DNA of 64,000 nucleotides from Tetranychus cinnabarinus (Eukaryota; Arthropoda; Arachnida; Trombidiformes; Tetranychidae): positions 1,488,001 through 1,552,000 of the forward strand of contig WHVY01000003.1 in NCBI GenBank assembly GCA_022266195.1, written 5' to 3'. Positions 12,901 to 27,538 of this stretch are shown here, piece by piece. The notes below the pieces were generated by a model. It had not been told where the DNA came from and made no database searches. It worked only from the letters and a program-made list of their open reading frames with translations. Numbering within the stretch: the first letter of the stretch is position 1; each line of letters opens with the position of its first letter. A program made the translations under genes and the position numbers.

Positions 12901-15900
12901 GCAATGAAATTGAAAAAAGACAAAAATCAAATTAATAAATTGTACATAAAAGAGCAAGATTTTGTCAAGGAATCAGCAAAATGAAATCTGATTTGAGTGA
13001 AAGCTATTAAAATTGAAATATTTAGTCAATTGTAATACATTGAGATTAAGATTGAACCAAAAGGCTTCAAATTAATGTTAATTTCAATTCAACACCAATT
13101 AATTTGGGTTTGGGTTCATAAGGTTTTCCTTGTTGATGGAAGACTTGAGATGAGTGGAAGTGATAAGATCAGTTCAGTCATCAAATTAATCACCACATTA
13201 GCAAGTAAGATCAATGAATTAACATGAATTACAATCGTTTGGCTGTTTTGATGGCTTAATTGAAATGGCCAACAAAGATGGGATCAACTGGAAACAAAGC
13301 GACTGAAAGATATCAACAAAAATTAACCGTAATTAAACTAAATGACCAACATAACGCAAAACAAAAGGATTGGAAAGATACTGATGGTGATGATTGTCTT
13401 CATTTTTGTCTTCCTTGGCCATAAGGTAAATTACATTCTCAAAGGTGAGAAAATGATGAGACTCATCTTCCATCATCTTATTCATCTGGTCATCTTTTTG
13501 GTCATTACATTTGTATTTTTTCTCCAACATTCAGGCTACTTTTAGACACTCTTAATGTCCGGTCTTTAATTATATGAAAGAACGAGAAACAATTTAATGA
13601 CAATTCTGTTGTTATATATTTAAAATTGCTATTCATCACCATATTTAGTTTGAATCTTAATTGAACACTTGCACACAATAACAATTACCAGTTAAGATGA
13701 AATATAAAATTAACTAATCACCAAGCAACAATTATAATTCTGATCAATTAGTCAAGAGAAAGTTGTCATCTGTATAAAGATATTGAAACTCAATTTCAAT
13801 TGATTTTCCAGTTTTCCATTTTTGGCCATTCGATTGCAATTCATCTTGATTATGACTATTCAACCTGGCACAACTTGGTGTTATTCAGCTTTTTGATTGA
13901 TATAAATTTATCAAAGAAATTAACAATCAACTATCAAAATAATGAAAAGATGGCGAAAAGAGTAAAAATATGATTCAATAAATCACTTTGAGCTTGTGTT
14001 ACAAATATCAAAACGATTAACCATTTGATGGAAACAATGTCTAACAGACAAGAAGTTAGATGAAATTATGATGAATTGGTTAGGTGACTGATAAATAAAT
14101 CATCTTATTTAAAACAATTTAATGATGATATGGTCTATCAGCTAACATAAAACCTAAATTGTACCATTACCATCACTCAAATGGTAGCAAAAATATATTG
14201 TAACAATTTAGATTCCCTTTAAACTGATTGTTTCCTTCATCTTTTGTGCTATTTGGATGTTAAAAGATGATATTAAATAACAACAGAAGCAGCAAAATTA
14301 AATTGTAACATCAAATATCTTGATTGAGACGGTGGTTCAACAATAATTAGATGAAGGTAAAGTCAACTCACTTCACCTAAATCCTCCAACACTTTAGCTG
14401 TCCTCTCATCTCGTTTTGAATTAGCAAATCCTTTTAGACCAACAAGATGACCATCAAAGCCTCGTTCAGATCCATTAAAAGTAATCACTTGAGCTCTCAC
14501 ATATGCTTTGGCAACTCGACGATTCCTCTCCATAAAGATCACCTTTGCCCAAATATCATCATCGATTTGATCCCATTTGTCCAGAATCTCTCTAATATGA
14601 TCCTATTAATGAAGAAAAATATCAATTAATTACAATATTCATCAAAGGTTATGTTTAATAGCTGTTGGTTAAGTTAAACATTAGACTTGGAGCCAAAAAT
14701 CTTGAAGTAAACCAGAAAATTTTTTTAGGTTTCTCAATTTTTCTGGTCAATTTTCAAGATTTTGAGCTTGATGCTTTTACTGGTTTTAAGGTTAACTTTT
14801 TGGTAGCAAATTTCACTTTTAATATCAATGACGGCCTTTTAAATTGTATGTGCTTAGGCTTTAATTGTTAAGTTGTTAATAAAATCAAATTAAAGTTAAT
14901 GAATTTGATGGACTAATTGTTAACATATTCATAAGACTCATTAATCTGGTCAACTTGGGTTGGCATACATAAACTGTTTAGCATTACAAATGGTCAACTC
15001 CAGCAGATTTGTACTATTAATAGTTGATTGAACATGTAAAACCTTTTCAGGTTTCATTAATTAAATCATTGTTAAAACATTTAACTAATAACAATCGCGA
15101 AACAACTTTCATTAAAAGTCATTTCTCCATTTCACAGAAACCCAAAATTTATTAAACCAACAAAAGCCTAATTTAGACTTGGTAAACATTTCCAGTTTAT
15201 AATTAGGTAAATTGTCAACAGTAATTAAAACATCATGGCTAAGTTCAAGTGCTCTCACAATTAAGATTAATAACAATTTAGGCTTACAATTCTCAACATT
15301 AAGAGAATCAGAAAAAGATGGAAATAATGAAAAGACAAAAAAAGAAGAAATTTTATTTACTTTCTCTCATCTTAATCCTCAAGATGACCAGTCCGTGAAT
15401 CAGGACATCATCATCATCATCATCTTCATCACCAAAAGCAACAACAATAACATCAACATAACCATCTGAAAAAGATTAGAATCAAAAATTTGTCAAAATC
15501 CTTTGAGTCTAAATTGCTTGGATTGGCCTGAAACTGTCAAAACTGTTGAGATCAGTAAACATTAAATTTACATTTATCACTGAATGTTTCAACTTTTCAC
15601 ACCGGAAATTACACTGATCTGTTCCCTTTGATTGATTAATCAGATATGATTAACATCAACACAACTATCATCAACATCATAACAATCATCACAATAACGC
15701 TTACAGCAAACCTTATGAGTGTTGGATCAACACTTTAAATTAAATACGTGTGAATGCTTATCCCTATTAGCAATAGTAATATTAACATCACTTTTTAATC
15801 ATGATTATCAAGTTAACATGAATTTTACCTTTTCCATCATAATTAACTTAATCATTAACATACTCATAATATCAATCTTAATTTTATCTCATTGTAGTTG

Positions 15901-18900
15901 AAAGCAAAATTGTAAATCTATTATTAAATACAATATTCAATGAAAAACAATTAAATTCAAAATGGAAAGTGAGTTTTACATTGAAATTTTTGCTTAAGAT
16001 ATTGAATAATTTGAAGTGTAAAGCTAATTTTACCGTAAATTGAAATGAACATTTAAAGTGAAATTTGTAAATCACAGCAATCAAAATGGTCAATTAATTG
16101 TTTGAGGTTAACAGATGAAGTTGAATCAGGAAGCTTGTGATCACTGATTGGGTCAAAGGAGAATATTGATCAACAATTGAACAGTTGAACAAATCAGATT
16201 AACCATGATTATTGATCAGACTACTTTGCATCTCAATTGGAATGGTAATTATGGATAATTTACCAGTGATAATCATTAATGATCAAAGGATGTAAAAGGT
16301 TCACCAAATCAAGGGAAAGTTGAAATGATTAGTTAAACAAACAGTTTGCTATTAGTTATAGTTTAAATTGTTACAAATCAGGTTCCGCTTAACCTTAAAA
16401 TAATAATTGTCTCAAAATAATACAATTTAACTGGAAACCAGAAGCTTCAGTCAAGTGTACAAAGTTGATTATTATACTAATCAAGTCTATTAAGTGTATG
16501 ATTTACTGATGAAAGGGAAAGGCTTCAAAGTTAACTAACCATCAAGAGATGCTTAATTATTGATTATTCACTTATTTGCATATTGATTGTTAAATCATTT
16601 CATCAATTGTGCCGTTTGATTGTGACATGTTGAACAAATTGTTCAACAAGATTCATTCATATGCAACTAATGAATCTAAATTGTTGCTGTTAACAATTGT
16701 TGATGTTTCGGTCTTAAACAATCAGATGGGTGAAAGACAATTACAATTTGCTTTTTCACCATTTCAATTAATAACTTTTATTCATGCAATTTAAATTGAA
16801 ATATTTGTGATCAGTTAAAATTAAAAGCTTAAATTGAGTAAAATTTTGATTCTATTATTGAACTGATTGATGCAGTTAACTACAGCCTCAAGTTTAATAG
16901 CAATAAATTGCTGTTAAATCATCTTTTCTGGATTAAAGTTTACCTTTGATGAGCAAAAATTGAAAACATTTTTCAATCAAATGTCTTAAATTGCTTTTAG
17001 CTTCATCATTGATTTGATTATATATTTAAACTATCAAAAAGTTAACTGATTTTAGTGAAATTAATTTCCGTAAATAAAGAGCCATTTAAATCAATCAATC
17101 ATTTGGTTATTCAAATGAACAAAAGTCAATATTCAAATTTTCATTAAATTTTGATGCTATCTTTTTGATTGAGTTTAATAACAATTGTTAAAAGAGCAAT
17201 TAACGTCAATTTGTAACTTACCTTGAACAGTTTATCCTTATTAAACCAAATCTCTTGATCATTATAATGTTTACAATCATCTATTATTTTATCACATGAT
17301 TTGGATAAGATTTTCTTACGACTAATCATGACTTGAGGTTGATCACAATTGAATCTGTAATGAAATGAAATTGTGTGAAATTAGTTGAATGGTGAATATT
17401 TAGTGAAAGTTATCAATGATTGTGATTTATCTTTGACTTGGATTATGAGCTAATTAGTTTGATCAAATTAACACAAATCGTAATTTCACTTTTACATTTT
17501 TAACCTTAATTGTGTTAATCATGTTGGATAAAGGTTTTTTTCAAGTAAATTAAGAGTATTAAATTAGAATGATGATTAGGTTTAATTGGCTGGTAATTGG
17601 TATTCATTGTTGACAGGGTTAGGCTTAATAGGAAACGATATGTAGTTGTCAACATTAATTTAAATGGTAACATTAATTTAGCAGATTAGTATTAAGTTTA
17701 ATTTTTTTTATTAACCTTTTACCGTGCTTTTTCATTGGGATTGGCTTTCAATGATCAGAAACTAAATGTATTCAAATTTATAATTACACAGATTTGATTA
17801 GACATAATCTATCAGTTCTATTTGATTTAATCATTCTTATATTCAAATTAATCAGCTAAATCTCAGATCAGATTTTGAAGCAACAAATATGTCAAATGGG
17901 TTAAGTTGGATAAGACAGTTGAATGGGCTATACAAATGGCATTTTGAATTTGTTTTTTAACTATCAGAAAGATTATAACTGTTGAGTGTATTTTTGGCGT
18001 TGGTGGTGAATTTTGATTGTATTATTCACTGCCAATCAATTTCAATGTAAGGCTGAAGATCAAGCTAGAAATTTCATCAAGCCTATTGCAATTCAAGTCC
18101 ATAAACACCAGTTTTTCAATCATTATCAATAAAAATAGCAAACGAAGTCGCGGAGTTAAAAAGTACTTGAGATGTATCATAATTTTGGATTTCACCAGTA
18201 GCTAGAACAATTAAAATCAAAACAATAGTTACCTTGTATCAAGTTATCATTGGGTTAAGTCGAAGATAATCAAAATAGAATGTTTTAGAGAAATTATTGG
18301 CTTGCAAATCATTCACTAAACACAAATAACCAGAAAATGTTTCTGGTTTAACTTGGTTGATGTGTTAAATGTTATATTTGAAACAATTCAAATCAGCAAT
18401 AAACATATGTCATGTTTGATTAAATAGAGCACAAAGTCACAAATGAATCACACAATTAATCCAATGGTTTTTAGAAGCAGCACCAGAAAATTAAAAATGA
18501 AACCGTTGGTGATTAACAGTTGAAAGTGAAAATTGGTAATGGCGGTTATGGCGGTTATGGAGGGAAGACAATGGAAAAAAGGGAAACCAGAGAATGATCT
18601 AACAGTTGAAAGTTAGCTTTACTTGTTGATACTGGTGACTAAAAATTGTCAAATAAAAAACAATGCTGTTAAATAAAAGTGATGCCATTAACCAAATTGG
18701 ATATTTTCAACTAATTAACTTGGATGGAAAAACGCAAATCACAATTTCCCTTAGAATCAAGAGCATTGCCATGCTTTTTGGAAGATTCAAGATGGACAAC
18801 AACCAGAAGATAAGAAAGGTAAGACGAAACACTGTTTTAACATTTTGATCCTCCTTTGGATTGGTGAAGGCGGAGGTTATTTCGCCATTCTTTCTCTACT

Positions 18901-20089
18901 CTTTCTACTTGTTATACTTCATCATCATCATCATCTTAACTGTTAACTCCTTTAAATAACTGTTCAGCAATGAAAACACCATTTTCCCTCTTAAACAATT
19001 ATCTTCATGTAAGAAGAAGAAAAGGGAAAATGTTAGAAAAATAACTTGACCAAAAATAGTCCAACATGATACTTTAATGTTAATGCTAAAGTCTAATCAT
19101 GTTCAATCAAACTTCAAATTGGGTTAAATAATATAAACTCCGTCAACCGAGACATTGTTTTATATTATAAATAATTGATAAATTGTCGTCTAATTGTAAA
19201 ATTTTGGACCTTACAAACAATTACAAACAGACATTACCCATCATTGCCTCAATAGGGAAAATATGGTTAGAATGTAAGCACGTAGACTTGCTATCTTCAT
19301 TCCCTTTTGATTGTCAACAAAATCATCTTAATTCAAAGCCAATATGCTAATGGTGATCAAAGGATTAACTTTGGTTTGAGGTATTTTTATTTGAAACTTA
19401 GATTGTCGACACATTTTTGGTTGTTGAGCAAACCAGTTGACTACCACGTAAAAGTGTCTCTTGTAATCCATTTTTTTCTGGTCATTGTTTTCAACTTGAT
19501 TTGTGTTGTTGATTAAATCAATGACATTAACCAACAGTTTGATGAACTTACGGTTAAATATATATTGTTTTTGTGAGCAAACCTGACAATTAACTGATTA
19601 TATTAAAATTAAGATGAAATCTTTTGTGATTCACAAAGGTTGCAGTTTAATGTATGAAAAAACAGCCCAGTAAAGAGGAAAGGGTTTACTTGTTTTGATG
19701 GTCATGAGAAAGGTTATTGGTAAACAATGAACCCAAATTTTTTGATTATGAAGGTCACATTGTTTAAATTGTTCAATTTATTGATTGTTGTTTGGTGTAA
19801 CAATTGATAAATTACTGGATACAACTGAATTGTTAAATTATCAGAAGCCAAAGTCCGGAAAAAATTGACTTCAACTTTATACCAACCTAACCCAAAGGTT
19901 CACATTGTTTGTACAGTCAAAATTGTTTCACTTGTTAATCATCTTTTTCACCCAAAACATAATCATTTTTTTCACTTACCTTTCATCGCAATTATTTGGT
20001 AAATTGTAATCCTCACCAGTTGATTGTTGGTTATAGTTAATATCATCAGAGAATCGTACAATTTTCAGTTTACTTGTAAATTCACGCAT
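9908..20089 (-). CDS. MH2-domain protein resembling Expansion/Rebuff
   Basis: Six exons, in transcript order: 20089-19980, 17354-17222, 14602-14372, 11589-10500, 10376-10161 and 10038-9908. Phases agree at every join (636 aa). Exons 2-4 form a continuous domain reading EIWFNKDKLFK, then WDQIDDDIWAKVIFMERN, then GIKMKIDESGDILIKRLTRS. It closes with a TPCW strand that resembles the SMAD MH2 core strand (STPCW). There is no MH1 DNA-binding domain. This fits the arthropod Expansion/Rebuff proteins, needed in insects for chitin deposition and tube shape in trachea and other epithelia. Exon 4 continues into low-complexity Gln, Asn/Ser and a His run, probably a disordered tail. The acceptor at 11590-11591 is pyrimidine-poor and is the weakest junction. 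The start is the first ATG in the open frame, which stays open upstream to about 20168. The family assignment is from memory of the motifs. Confidence 0.75.
11590..14371 (-). other. Large intron of the MH2 gene
   Basis: A 2.8 kb intron with a GTGAGT donor at 14371. It is AT-rich. I see no coding exon or mobile element inside. Confidence 0.6.
14603..17221 (-). other. Large intron of the MH2 gene
   Basis: A 2.6 kb intron with a GTAAGT donor at 17221. A short ATC/CAT trinucleotide tract lies near 15408-15430. Small open frames on either strand show no family resemblance. Confidence 0.65.
17355..19979 (-). other. Large intron of the MH2 gene
   Basis: A 2.6 kb intron with a GTAAGT donor at 19979. 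A short CAT/ATC run lies near 18920-18935. I see no coding or mobile element. Confidence 0.65.
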
Positions 20090-21104
20090 TAATATACAAT
20101 GAGTATGAAATTTATACCGATAAATCTGGTGTTGATTTTGGTTAAATTGGTTGAAATCAATTGTTTACGATTTGTTGATGACAATAAACACACAAACGTA
20201 CACATAAACAATTAAGTGAAAACTAAGCCTCAAATGTAAAATGTAATACAATTTAAGACAACCTTAACTGTTAAATTATTTTCCTCCTTGATTGATAAAA
20301 TATCAAAACCTCCTTCTTATGATAAAACTGAACTATTGATATGAGTAAAAAAATCATTATTTTAATGATTGATTGCTATCAATTGAAATAACATGATTTA
20401 ACAAACATTTCAACAATTGAAATGCATAATCTTGTATATTAATATCATTGAATAAAATGTAAAATCTGGTAACATTTTTGGTAAGACTGAATGTAAATTG
20501 AACAAATAGGCAAATCTTGATAACCTTGATACTAATTGTAGTCATTTCGATCCTCTTAATGATTTAGTTTTAATGTCTAATCTATTTAGGTTTGGTTGAA
20601 TCAAATCAGTTAACTGATGCTAAATTTATTAATATTCAGCTAAATTGACTAAACATTAAATTCATGTATTTCTTGGGTTGATGATCAAGTTCAAGTTGGA
20701 CTGGTTAAAAGGATTGTTACCCAAAAATGAGTCAACATTTGAAACTATGGCTTATCATTGTCACAATAGTTTATATCAATCTGGTTGTTATTAATTACAA
20801 ACAGTATTTCATTATAGCGTAAACACTTATATTGATTTATGTCAACCAGTGATAATAAGGCCTTCTTATCACTGGTTAACAAGGAAACAACGACTCAAGG
20901 TAGATAAGGAACACAATTTTGTTGACTTTCTTAGAGATCAGGCAACAGTAAAGCCAACTTACTACTTATCCTAGGCGTTGGCAATTTTCAGTTTAAACAT
21001 TGTCTACCATTTACCTTAATTTTGTTTTAATTTTTATTTTAATTTAGCCCATCAACAAAAAAAAAGAAACTTCTAATTGATAAAGATTCAATTTCAAGAT
21101 AACC
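20090..21104. promoter_or_regulatory. Shared upstream region of the MH2 and Mesh-like genes
   Basis: About 1 kb separates the two divergent start codons. It must hold both promoters, and possibly 5'UTR of the MH2 gene. A short inverted repeat sits near 20847-20878 (AACCAGTGATAA / TTATCACTGGTT). No clear TATA box stands out. Confidence 0.5.
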
Positions 21105-24100
21105 ATGTTGACCAGGCTTATAATATTTATTTTAGGTAAGTAAAAAGAAATGAAAATTTCAAATACAAAAATTAAATTTGATTTATCTCTTTTCCCTTTT
21201 ACAGCCATTGGTCTGGTTGAAAAAACCGTTGGACAATCATCTTATGATCAAAGAGGTGAGCTTTTGTTTTAACCTTTTTATATTTTTTACCAGTTAATCC
21301 TATATCTTCTTGTAATTTTAACTTTTCTTGGTTTTGAACCCAAATTAATTTTGTTTTAATTCACTTGTTATCTTAGGAACCTATTACGGAAATGTTTTCC
21401 CTGGTTCTCCAGCTAAATTTACTCCAATCATGACGCCTGAACTTCAGGAGCAACGTCGACAACTCATGTATCCATATAACTTAACGTACATTCTGGATAT
21501 CAACCAAAACAAGCCTATTCATGATCAACCGTTAACATTTCGATTGCCCTTCTTTGGATTTGAATTTAATTATGCTTATATTCAAATGAATGGTCATCTT
21601 GCCTTTAATAAAGGTCTTCTCTCGTATCGTTTTCCATTAAAATTCCCAATGCAACCAACTGATCCACTTTCTGAAGAGGATCCATCTATGATTGCTATCT
21701 GGTTTGCTCAGCAAGATATTCCTGGACAAACAGAGATTCCAAGTAAGTTGATTATAACTTTCTTTTCTACACACAATTAATTACAATCTGTATTCAATTT
21801 ACTGTTGTTACCTTTATCATTTTAATCTAATTATGGTAGTGAACAAAAAAACAAAGCAAAAATGAAACCCTAAAATAAAGTCATACAAGATTTAGTTAAC
21901 TGATTTTTAACTTCACTTGTTGATTCAAAACAATACCCATTATTATCATTTTAAAAACATGAAATGATATGTAACACAATTAACAATCAAAAAGGTCAAC
22001 AAGGGTTTAAATCTTGTTTGTTCATCAATTACAACCAATTAGATGAGTGTTATAAATATTTCTATTTGTCCTTTCACTTTTTTTACCACTAACAATATAA
22101 TGAAAAGTTGTTTGATTTGCATAAAAAGATGATTATTTAACTTGCTAATTGCTTGTTTTTATTTAGACGCTGGAGTTTATTTACAATTGGTTGTTATGGA
22201 ACAAGAGACGAATACGACTCTTCGAGATAGGTTGATTCTCGATTTTAGAGAAGGAATGATTGGAGCTGCGGATTTTACACCTAAATTTGCAATGATTATC
22301 ACATGGAAAAATATGACTTTTGTTGCTCGAAGAGAGGAAAAACCACTCAAGGTAATTTATAGATCATTACTTATTTATATCTTCACCCTCTTAATAATGT
22401 TAATCTTAATTTAATCTATTATTTGTAGACAAATACCTATCAAATGGTTGTAGCGACTGACGAAATGCGAACATATGTTATGTTCAATTATGAAAAGATA
22501 GATTGGATCACATCAAAGGATAATTACGATGGACTCAAAGGACCACCAGCTTTTGTAAGTTTAGTTAGCTTTTCATGTTAAATATAATATTTTTATCACT
22601 TTTAATGATTCATTTTCTGAATTTAGATTGGTTTCAATGCTGGTAATACTACAAGAGCTTTCGAGTACAAACCATATTCTCAAGAGCCTCGAGTTAGTGT
22701 TATGACGCAAAGAGGTTATGGTAATGGATTAGAGGGTCGATATTTTTTCCAAGTTGATGAGGAAATCTGGCCTGGATGCTGTATTAACAAGGATCTTAAT
22801 CCAAATTTGAAAGATCGTCTTCCACTGACATTCTTCCCTCGTTGGGGTCACATGTTAGGTGGTACCTTAGTTAATGTGACTGGACCTTGTTTTGAACCAG
22901 ATGATATTATAACATGTAACTTCGACAATCAAGTTGCTAAAGGAATTTACCGTGATTCGAACCATGCCACCTGTATTTCTCCACCCGTTTTTTACCACGG
23001 TTATATTGATTTATCCATAACAGTCCAAGGAAAAACAATTTTCTTGGGTCGTTATTATGTTCGTAAGTTGAAAGACGTTTTTTTCGTTTTTTATTATTTA
23101 TTTTCGTGTTTTCAATTTCTTTGAGTATGAATTGTTGTTCTCTGAGGTATCTAACTTCGTCTTATTAATATTACCTTTACAGAACCTCCTGATATAGCTG
23201 ATGATGCTGTAGTAGTTCTTGATGACATGGATAGACAAGAGAATCCAGAAAAGCTTGTAATAAAATGGAAATCAGAAAGACTCGCTTGGTATCCTGATGC
23301 TTCAGTTAGTATTTCATTGTGGGGATACCGTGAAATTAGTGATCTTTATCCAAAGCTTACATACATTGATACACTCGAAGAGGGAGTTCGTCTTGGATCT
23401 CAAAGAATTGAGCTTTTAACCGAAAAATATCGTGATCGTGTCAATCATGGATTAACTGATATGCTTTTTGGTTTTATTGCAATCAATCTAACAAATCCAA
23501 CAATTCTGGGTAAACAAATTACTCAATCTCCAATCATCTGGTCTCGTGCTATGCCCTTAGCTTGGTACTTTAGACGTCAATGGGAACGAGTATACGGTCT
23601 GAATGGAAGATGGAAAACGAATCTGTGTAATGATTGGTATGAAAAGGAGCAATATGGAGATGCTTTTGCTACAACAGTTTTCCGTTGTCCATGTACCAGA
23701 TCCCAAGCTGATCTTGACAGAGGACGGTTCTCACCTGATCTCGAATGTAATATTCAAGACAGAAAATGTGAAATATTCCATAAAGGAGCACAGCATTGTG
23801 TAGTTACTGGACGACCTTCGTAAGTGTTTTTTTGTTAAATAATAATATATATTTTTTAATATTCAAATTCAAGCTTCAACTTTGACCATTAACCAATTTC
23901 TAACAAAATCAATAGTATTGGAGGCTCTGGACAGACATGCTGCTATGATGATTACATGGAATTGATTCAAACAGCGGACACTATGTATGGAGGTAGACCT
24001 TCAAGAGCTTTCGTGTATGGTAAACATCCATTCAAGATGAGGATGATGGTAAGTTTTGCAAATTTTACATCGAATAGAAATAACAACATTTAATTCCTAA

Positions 24101-26941
24101 GACTGAATTAAATGAAAAGTAACTGAGAATATTTTTCCATTTACTGGGTTCATTTGACTCATCCGAATTTTAGTGAATCATTCGTGTGATTCATTTATTT
24201 TTAAGAAATTGTTCCTTAAGTTTATTGCTTTTTATCCCCTTGATTAGATACCAGTTTTATCTACCTATCTTCATGATGTTATGCCTTTCTTTGTCTGTTG
24301 TAAATGGCAACCCGAAGAAGATGATTCCGATACCTGCCAGAAATACAACTATTGGAGAACCTCTCAAGATTGTTCATCTTATCAAGCTCCAGGAATAGCC
24401 TCAGTTTATGGTGATCCACATTTTGTCACATTCGATAATCACTCTTACACTTTTAACGGAAAAGGAGAGTTTGTCTTAGCCCGTGTTGACGATCCAAGTG
24501 CTAAAATAGGTAAAATAAACTTGAAAGACACCACATCGTTTGATTATCTCTGATAATTAGAACTATTATTGAGCAATTCAACTATCCTATCAAAAACTCA
24601 ATCATTTTTTATCTTTAATTTGCATTGATTCTATAGAGGTTCAAGCAAGATTTGAACAAGTACCGAGGAAACTCAGGATAGATCAAAATATCAATGCTAC
24701 CTACTTAACAGCAATAGCTGCCCGGGACAATCAATCAGCAACTGTTGAATTCCGGATAAGACCAAAAGCTGCTCGCTGGCGATACCAAATGTATTGTATA
24801 GTCGATAAAGAATACGTTTTCTTCTGGGATTCTTCACTTCGGGTTCAAAATTTCCGTGGAGTAACCTTATACCAACCGGCGGACATACGTAACATGTCTC
24901 ATATAATTGCCATGTTTGATTCTGGAGCTGGAGTTGAGGTAATGACGAATGGAGGAGCCATGACAGTTCACGTTTATCTACCTCCGCTATTTCAAGTAAG
25001 TTATTAAACTATCAACTATTTACAATATTACAATGATAATCATGTGATTCTGATCTTATCTAATTTCGTTTTACTTTTTCTCTTTTTTCTTCTAATAAAC
25101 CTATTAGAATAAAACTTATGGACTATTAGGTTTCTATTCTGGAGATAAATTTGATGATCTAATGTTACCGAATGGCGCAGGAAGAGTATCTATATCAGGG
25201 ACTATGGAAGATTTACATACTAGGTTTGGTAAAAGTTGGAGAGTGGCCGAAGGTTCAGACAAGATTGGTGTTGGTCATTCGTTGTTTTGGCACGACGCCT
25301 TTTCATTCGCTGCGTACGATGATCTTAATTTTGTTCCGGAGTTCAGATTACCTCCGGATGAATTAAGATTACCAGATAATAAAATGCATCTTGAAGCAGA
25401 AATGAAATCAATTTGTGCAGATTCAGTAACATGTAGATATGATTATATTATGACGCTTGATCCTGATTTCGCTAAAGTTTCCAAAACACATGAAACATGG
25501 GCCCATGAACTACAATTAGCAGCTAATGCTACTGGTAATTAATCTTTTATATTAATTAAGCTCATTCCACTGTTGTTGAGTATTGACAGCTTCATCTTTT
25601 GTCAAATTTTCACTTGATATTCTGAAAAATTGAATGGAATAAGAAATGTGTTCATTGATTTGATGAGATAATCTTTGAAAATGTAGACAGATACTATTAA
25701 TTAGGATGGAAAAATGTTTAGGTTGATAACGAAGATTTTATTGAAGGCAATGATAACGGTTAGAGTAAACATTGAATTTGTTTGTTGAGGTGACGAATCA
25801 AAACGGTGAAGTCTCCCTTACCAACGTTATCACTGAGTCTTAATACAACAATCAACTCTCACTCTGTTAAAAAAGTTATCAAAGCTAGAAAAATAGATTA
25901 GTCAAGAGTCCAAGCATTATGATTATGCGTTGCAAATTAATTGAAATATGATTTAGCCTTGCGAATGTAAAATTATGATAAAAAAACATTTGTTTAATTA
26001 ATTGAGATTGTTAGTTATTGGATGGATTTAACAAAATGAAGACAAGTAATCTTTAATCAAACAATGAATTTGTGAAGAAAAACTAAATCGTTTTGTGCAG
26101 AGCATCTTTAGAGTAACTTATCAATGATTCACTTGAGACACTTTGAGTTACCTGATATTAACACAATAATTACCTTGATTGTAGTTTTGATAGTGAACAT
26201 TTTTTCTTTACTTTTATCATAAAATACCCCCATTTATAGTTTCCTGTGAAAGCCAATAATCAGCTATGCTTTCGAGAGAGAAAGGGAAATAATCAATTGA
26301 ATCTTATCGTTTTTCATTCAAGTTCTGACTAATGTTTAATTATTTGATTTAATCTATTCTTTTCAGTTCGACGATGTCCAGCTTTACCTAAACCAAGACA
26401 TGGACGAAAGACTGAAAATAAATATTATCCAGGAATCACAGTTAGATTTGCATGTGATGATGGATATCGATTAGTTGGACATGAATATAGATGGTGTAGA
26501 CCTGATGGACTATGGTCTTGGGGTTATGAAGCGACCTGTATAAGTAAGTATTAAATGGCAACGACTTTGTGTTAAGATTGATTCTAATCTTTTAATTGTT
26601 TCAGGTACTGGTTCTTATGCTGGATTCTTATCATTATATATATTTGGTGTAATCATTCCAATTATTCTGATATTAACTTGTTGTATATGCTGTTTGATGA
26701 GATCCAATAGAAGAGGATACGATCATTATACTGGTGAACCTGGAATGTGAGTGTTTACAGAGCTAATTATATGAGATCGAATTTTACTAATTAATCTTTT
26801 TTTATTTTCAGTCAACCTGTTTTTAATGAATTCAATTCTAAAATGTATCAAAGTAAAAATCAACCTAGAGAAAGTCAGGTGATGACAAGTAAGCCAGTTG
26901 CCTCAATACCTACACAAGCCATTGAAGCCGAAATCAATTGA
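21105..26941 (+). CDS. mesh: Mesh-like septate-junction membrane protein
   Basis: Fourteen exons: 21105-21135, 21205-21255, 21377-21742, 22167-22351, 22429-22554, 22627-23062, 23183-23819, 23916-24048, 24248-24509, 24637-24995, 25108-25534, 26367-26543, 26605-26746 and 26812-26941. All joins are in phase (1153 aa). Domains in order are a signal peptide, a NIDO-type N-terminal region (about 30-250), an IPT/Ig-like fold (about 315-398), a Cys-rich AMOP region (about 540-685), a von Willebrand D domain starting GDPHFVTFDNHSYTFNGKGE (about 715-1000), one Sushi/CCP domain (1005-1063), a transmembrane helix (about 1070-1092) and a short cytoplasmic tail. This order is that of Drosophila Mesh, which organises smooth septate junctions in gut-type epithelia. 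Somewhat shorter than insect Mesh as I recall. The GDPH motif is the autocleavage site known in other VWD proteins. AATAAA is at 27142-27147. Confidence 0.9.
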
Positions 26942-27538
26942 TAGTTTGTCTATTGACTAGAAACTTCCAACGACTGCCTTTTTATTATTAAAAAATCATT
27001 TTAATTAATGTTTAATCTTTTCCTATTCATGATTCACTCATCAATTCATTCTTTTTTAAAACAATTTAAAACATCTCTTTAAAACTTAATGTATCTTTGG
27101 TTTTGCATTCATCTTTAAAATCTTGACTATATATTAATATTAATAAAGTTCCTTCGCTTTGTTTTCTTTTTAATTGATGCGATCTATGTTCATTAGATTC
27201 TTTATTGGGATTTTTTTCGAAAATTATATTTTTATAATTTGATAGAAAACAAATAGAGGAAATGTTTTGAGGTAATTAGAATGAGATTTTATCAATGAAA
27301 ATGGCACCAACTCAATGCTCGGTTTATAAAAATGACTCCGCACATTGATAAATGATACTGAGGCCAAAATTTTTGAAGAAATCTGAGATTTACTTTTATC
27401 TGTCTTTCAAAATGGATTTTTAAACGTTTGAATCGGGTGCCATGTTTTATTGACCATCTCTCGGATGGTAAAAAATCATAAGCGATTGTAATTAAAAGGA
27501 ATTTTAACAGTGAAAGATAAAAGGACAATATATTTCAT
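26942..27538. other. Convergent 3' spacer between Mesh-like and RFC1
   Basis: AATAAA at 27142-27147 suits the Mesh-like transcript. TTTATT at 27446-27451, 88 nt past the RFC1 stop, suits the minus-strand RFC1 transcript. I see no gene between them. Confidence 0.6.
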
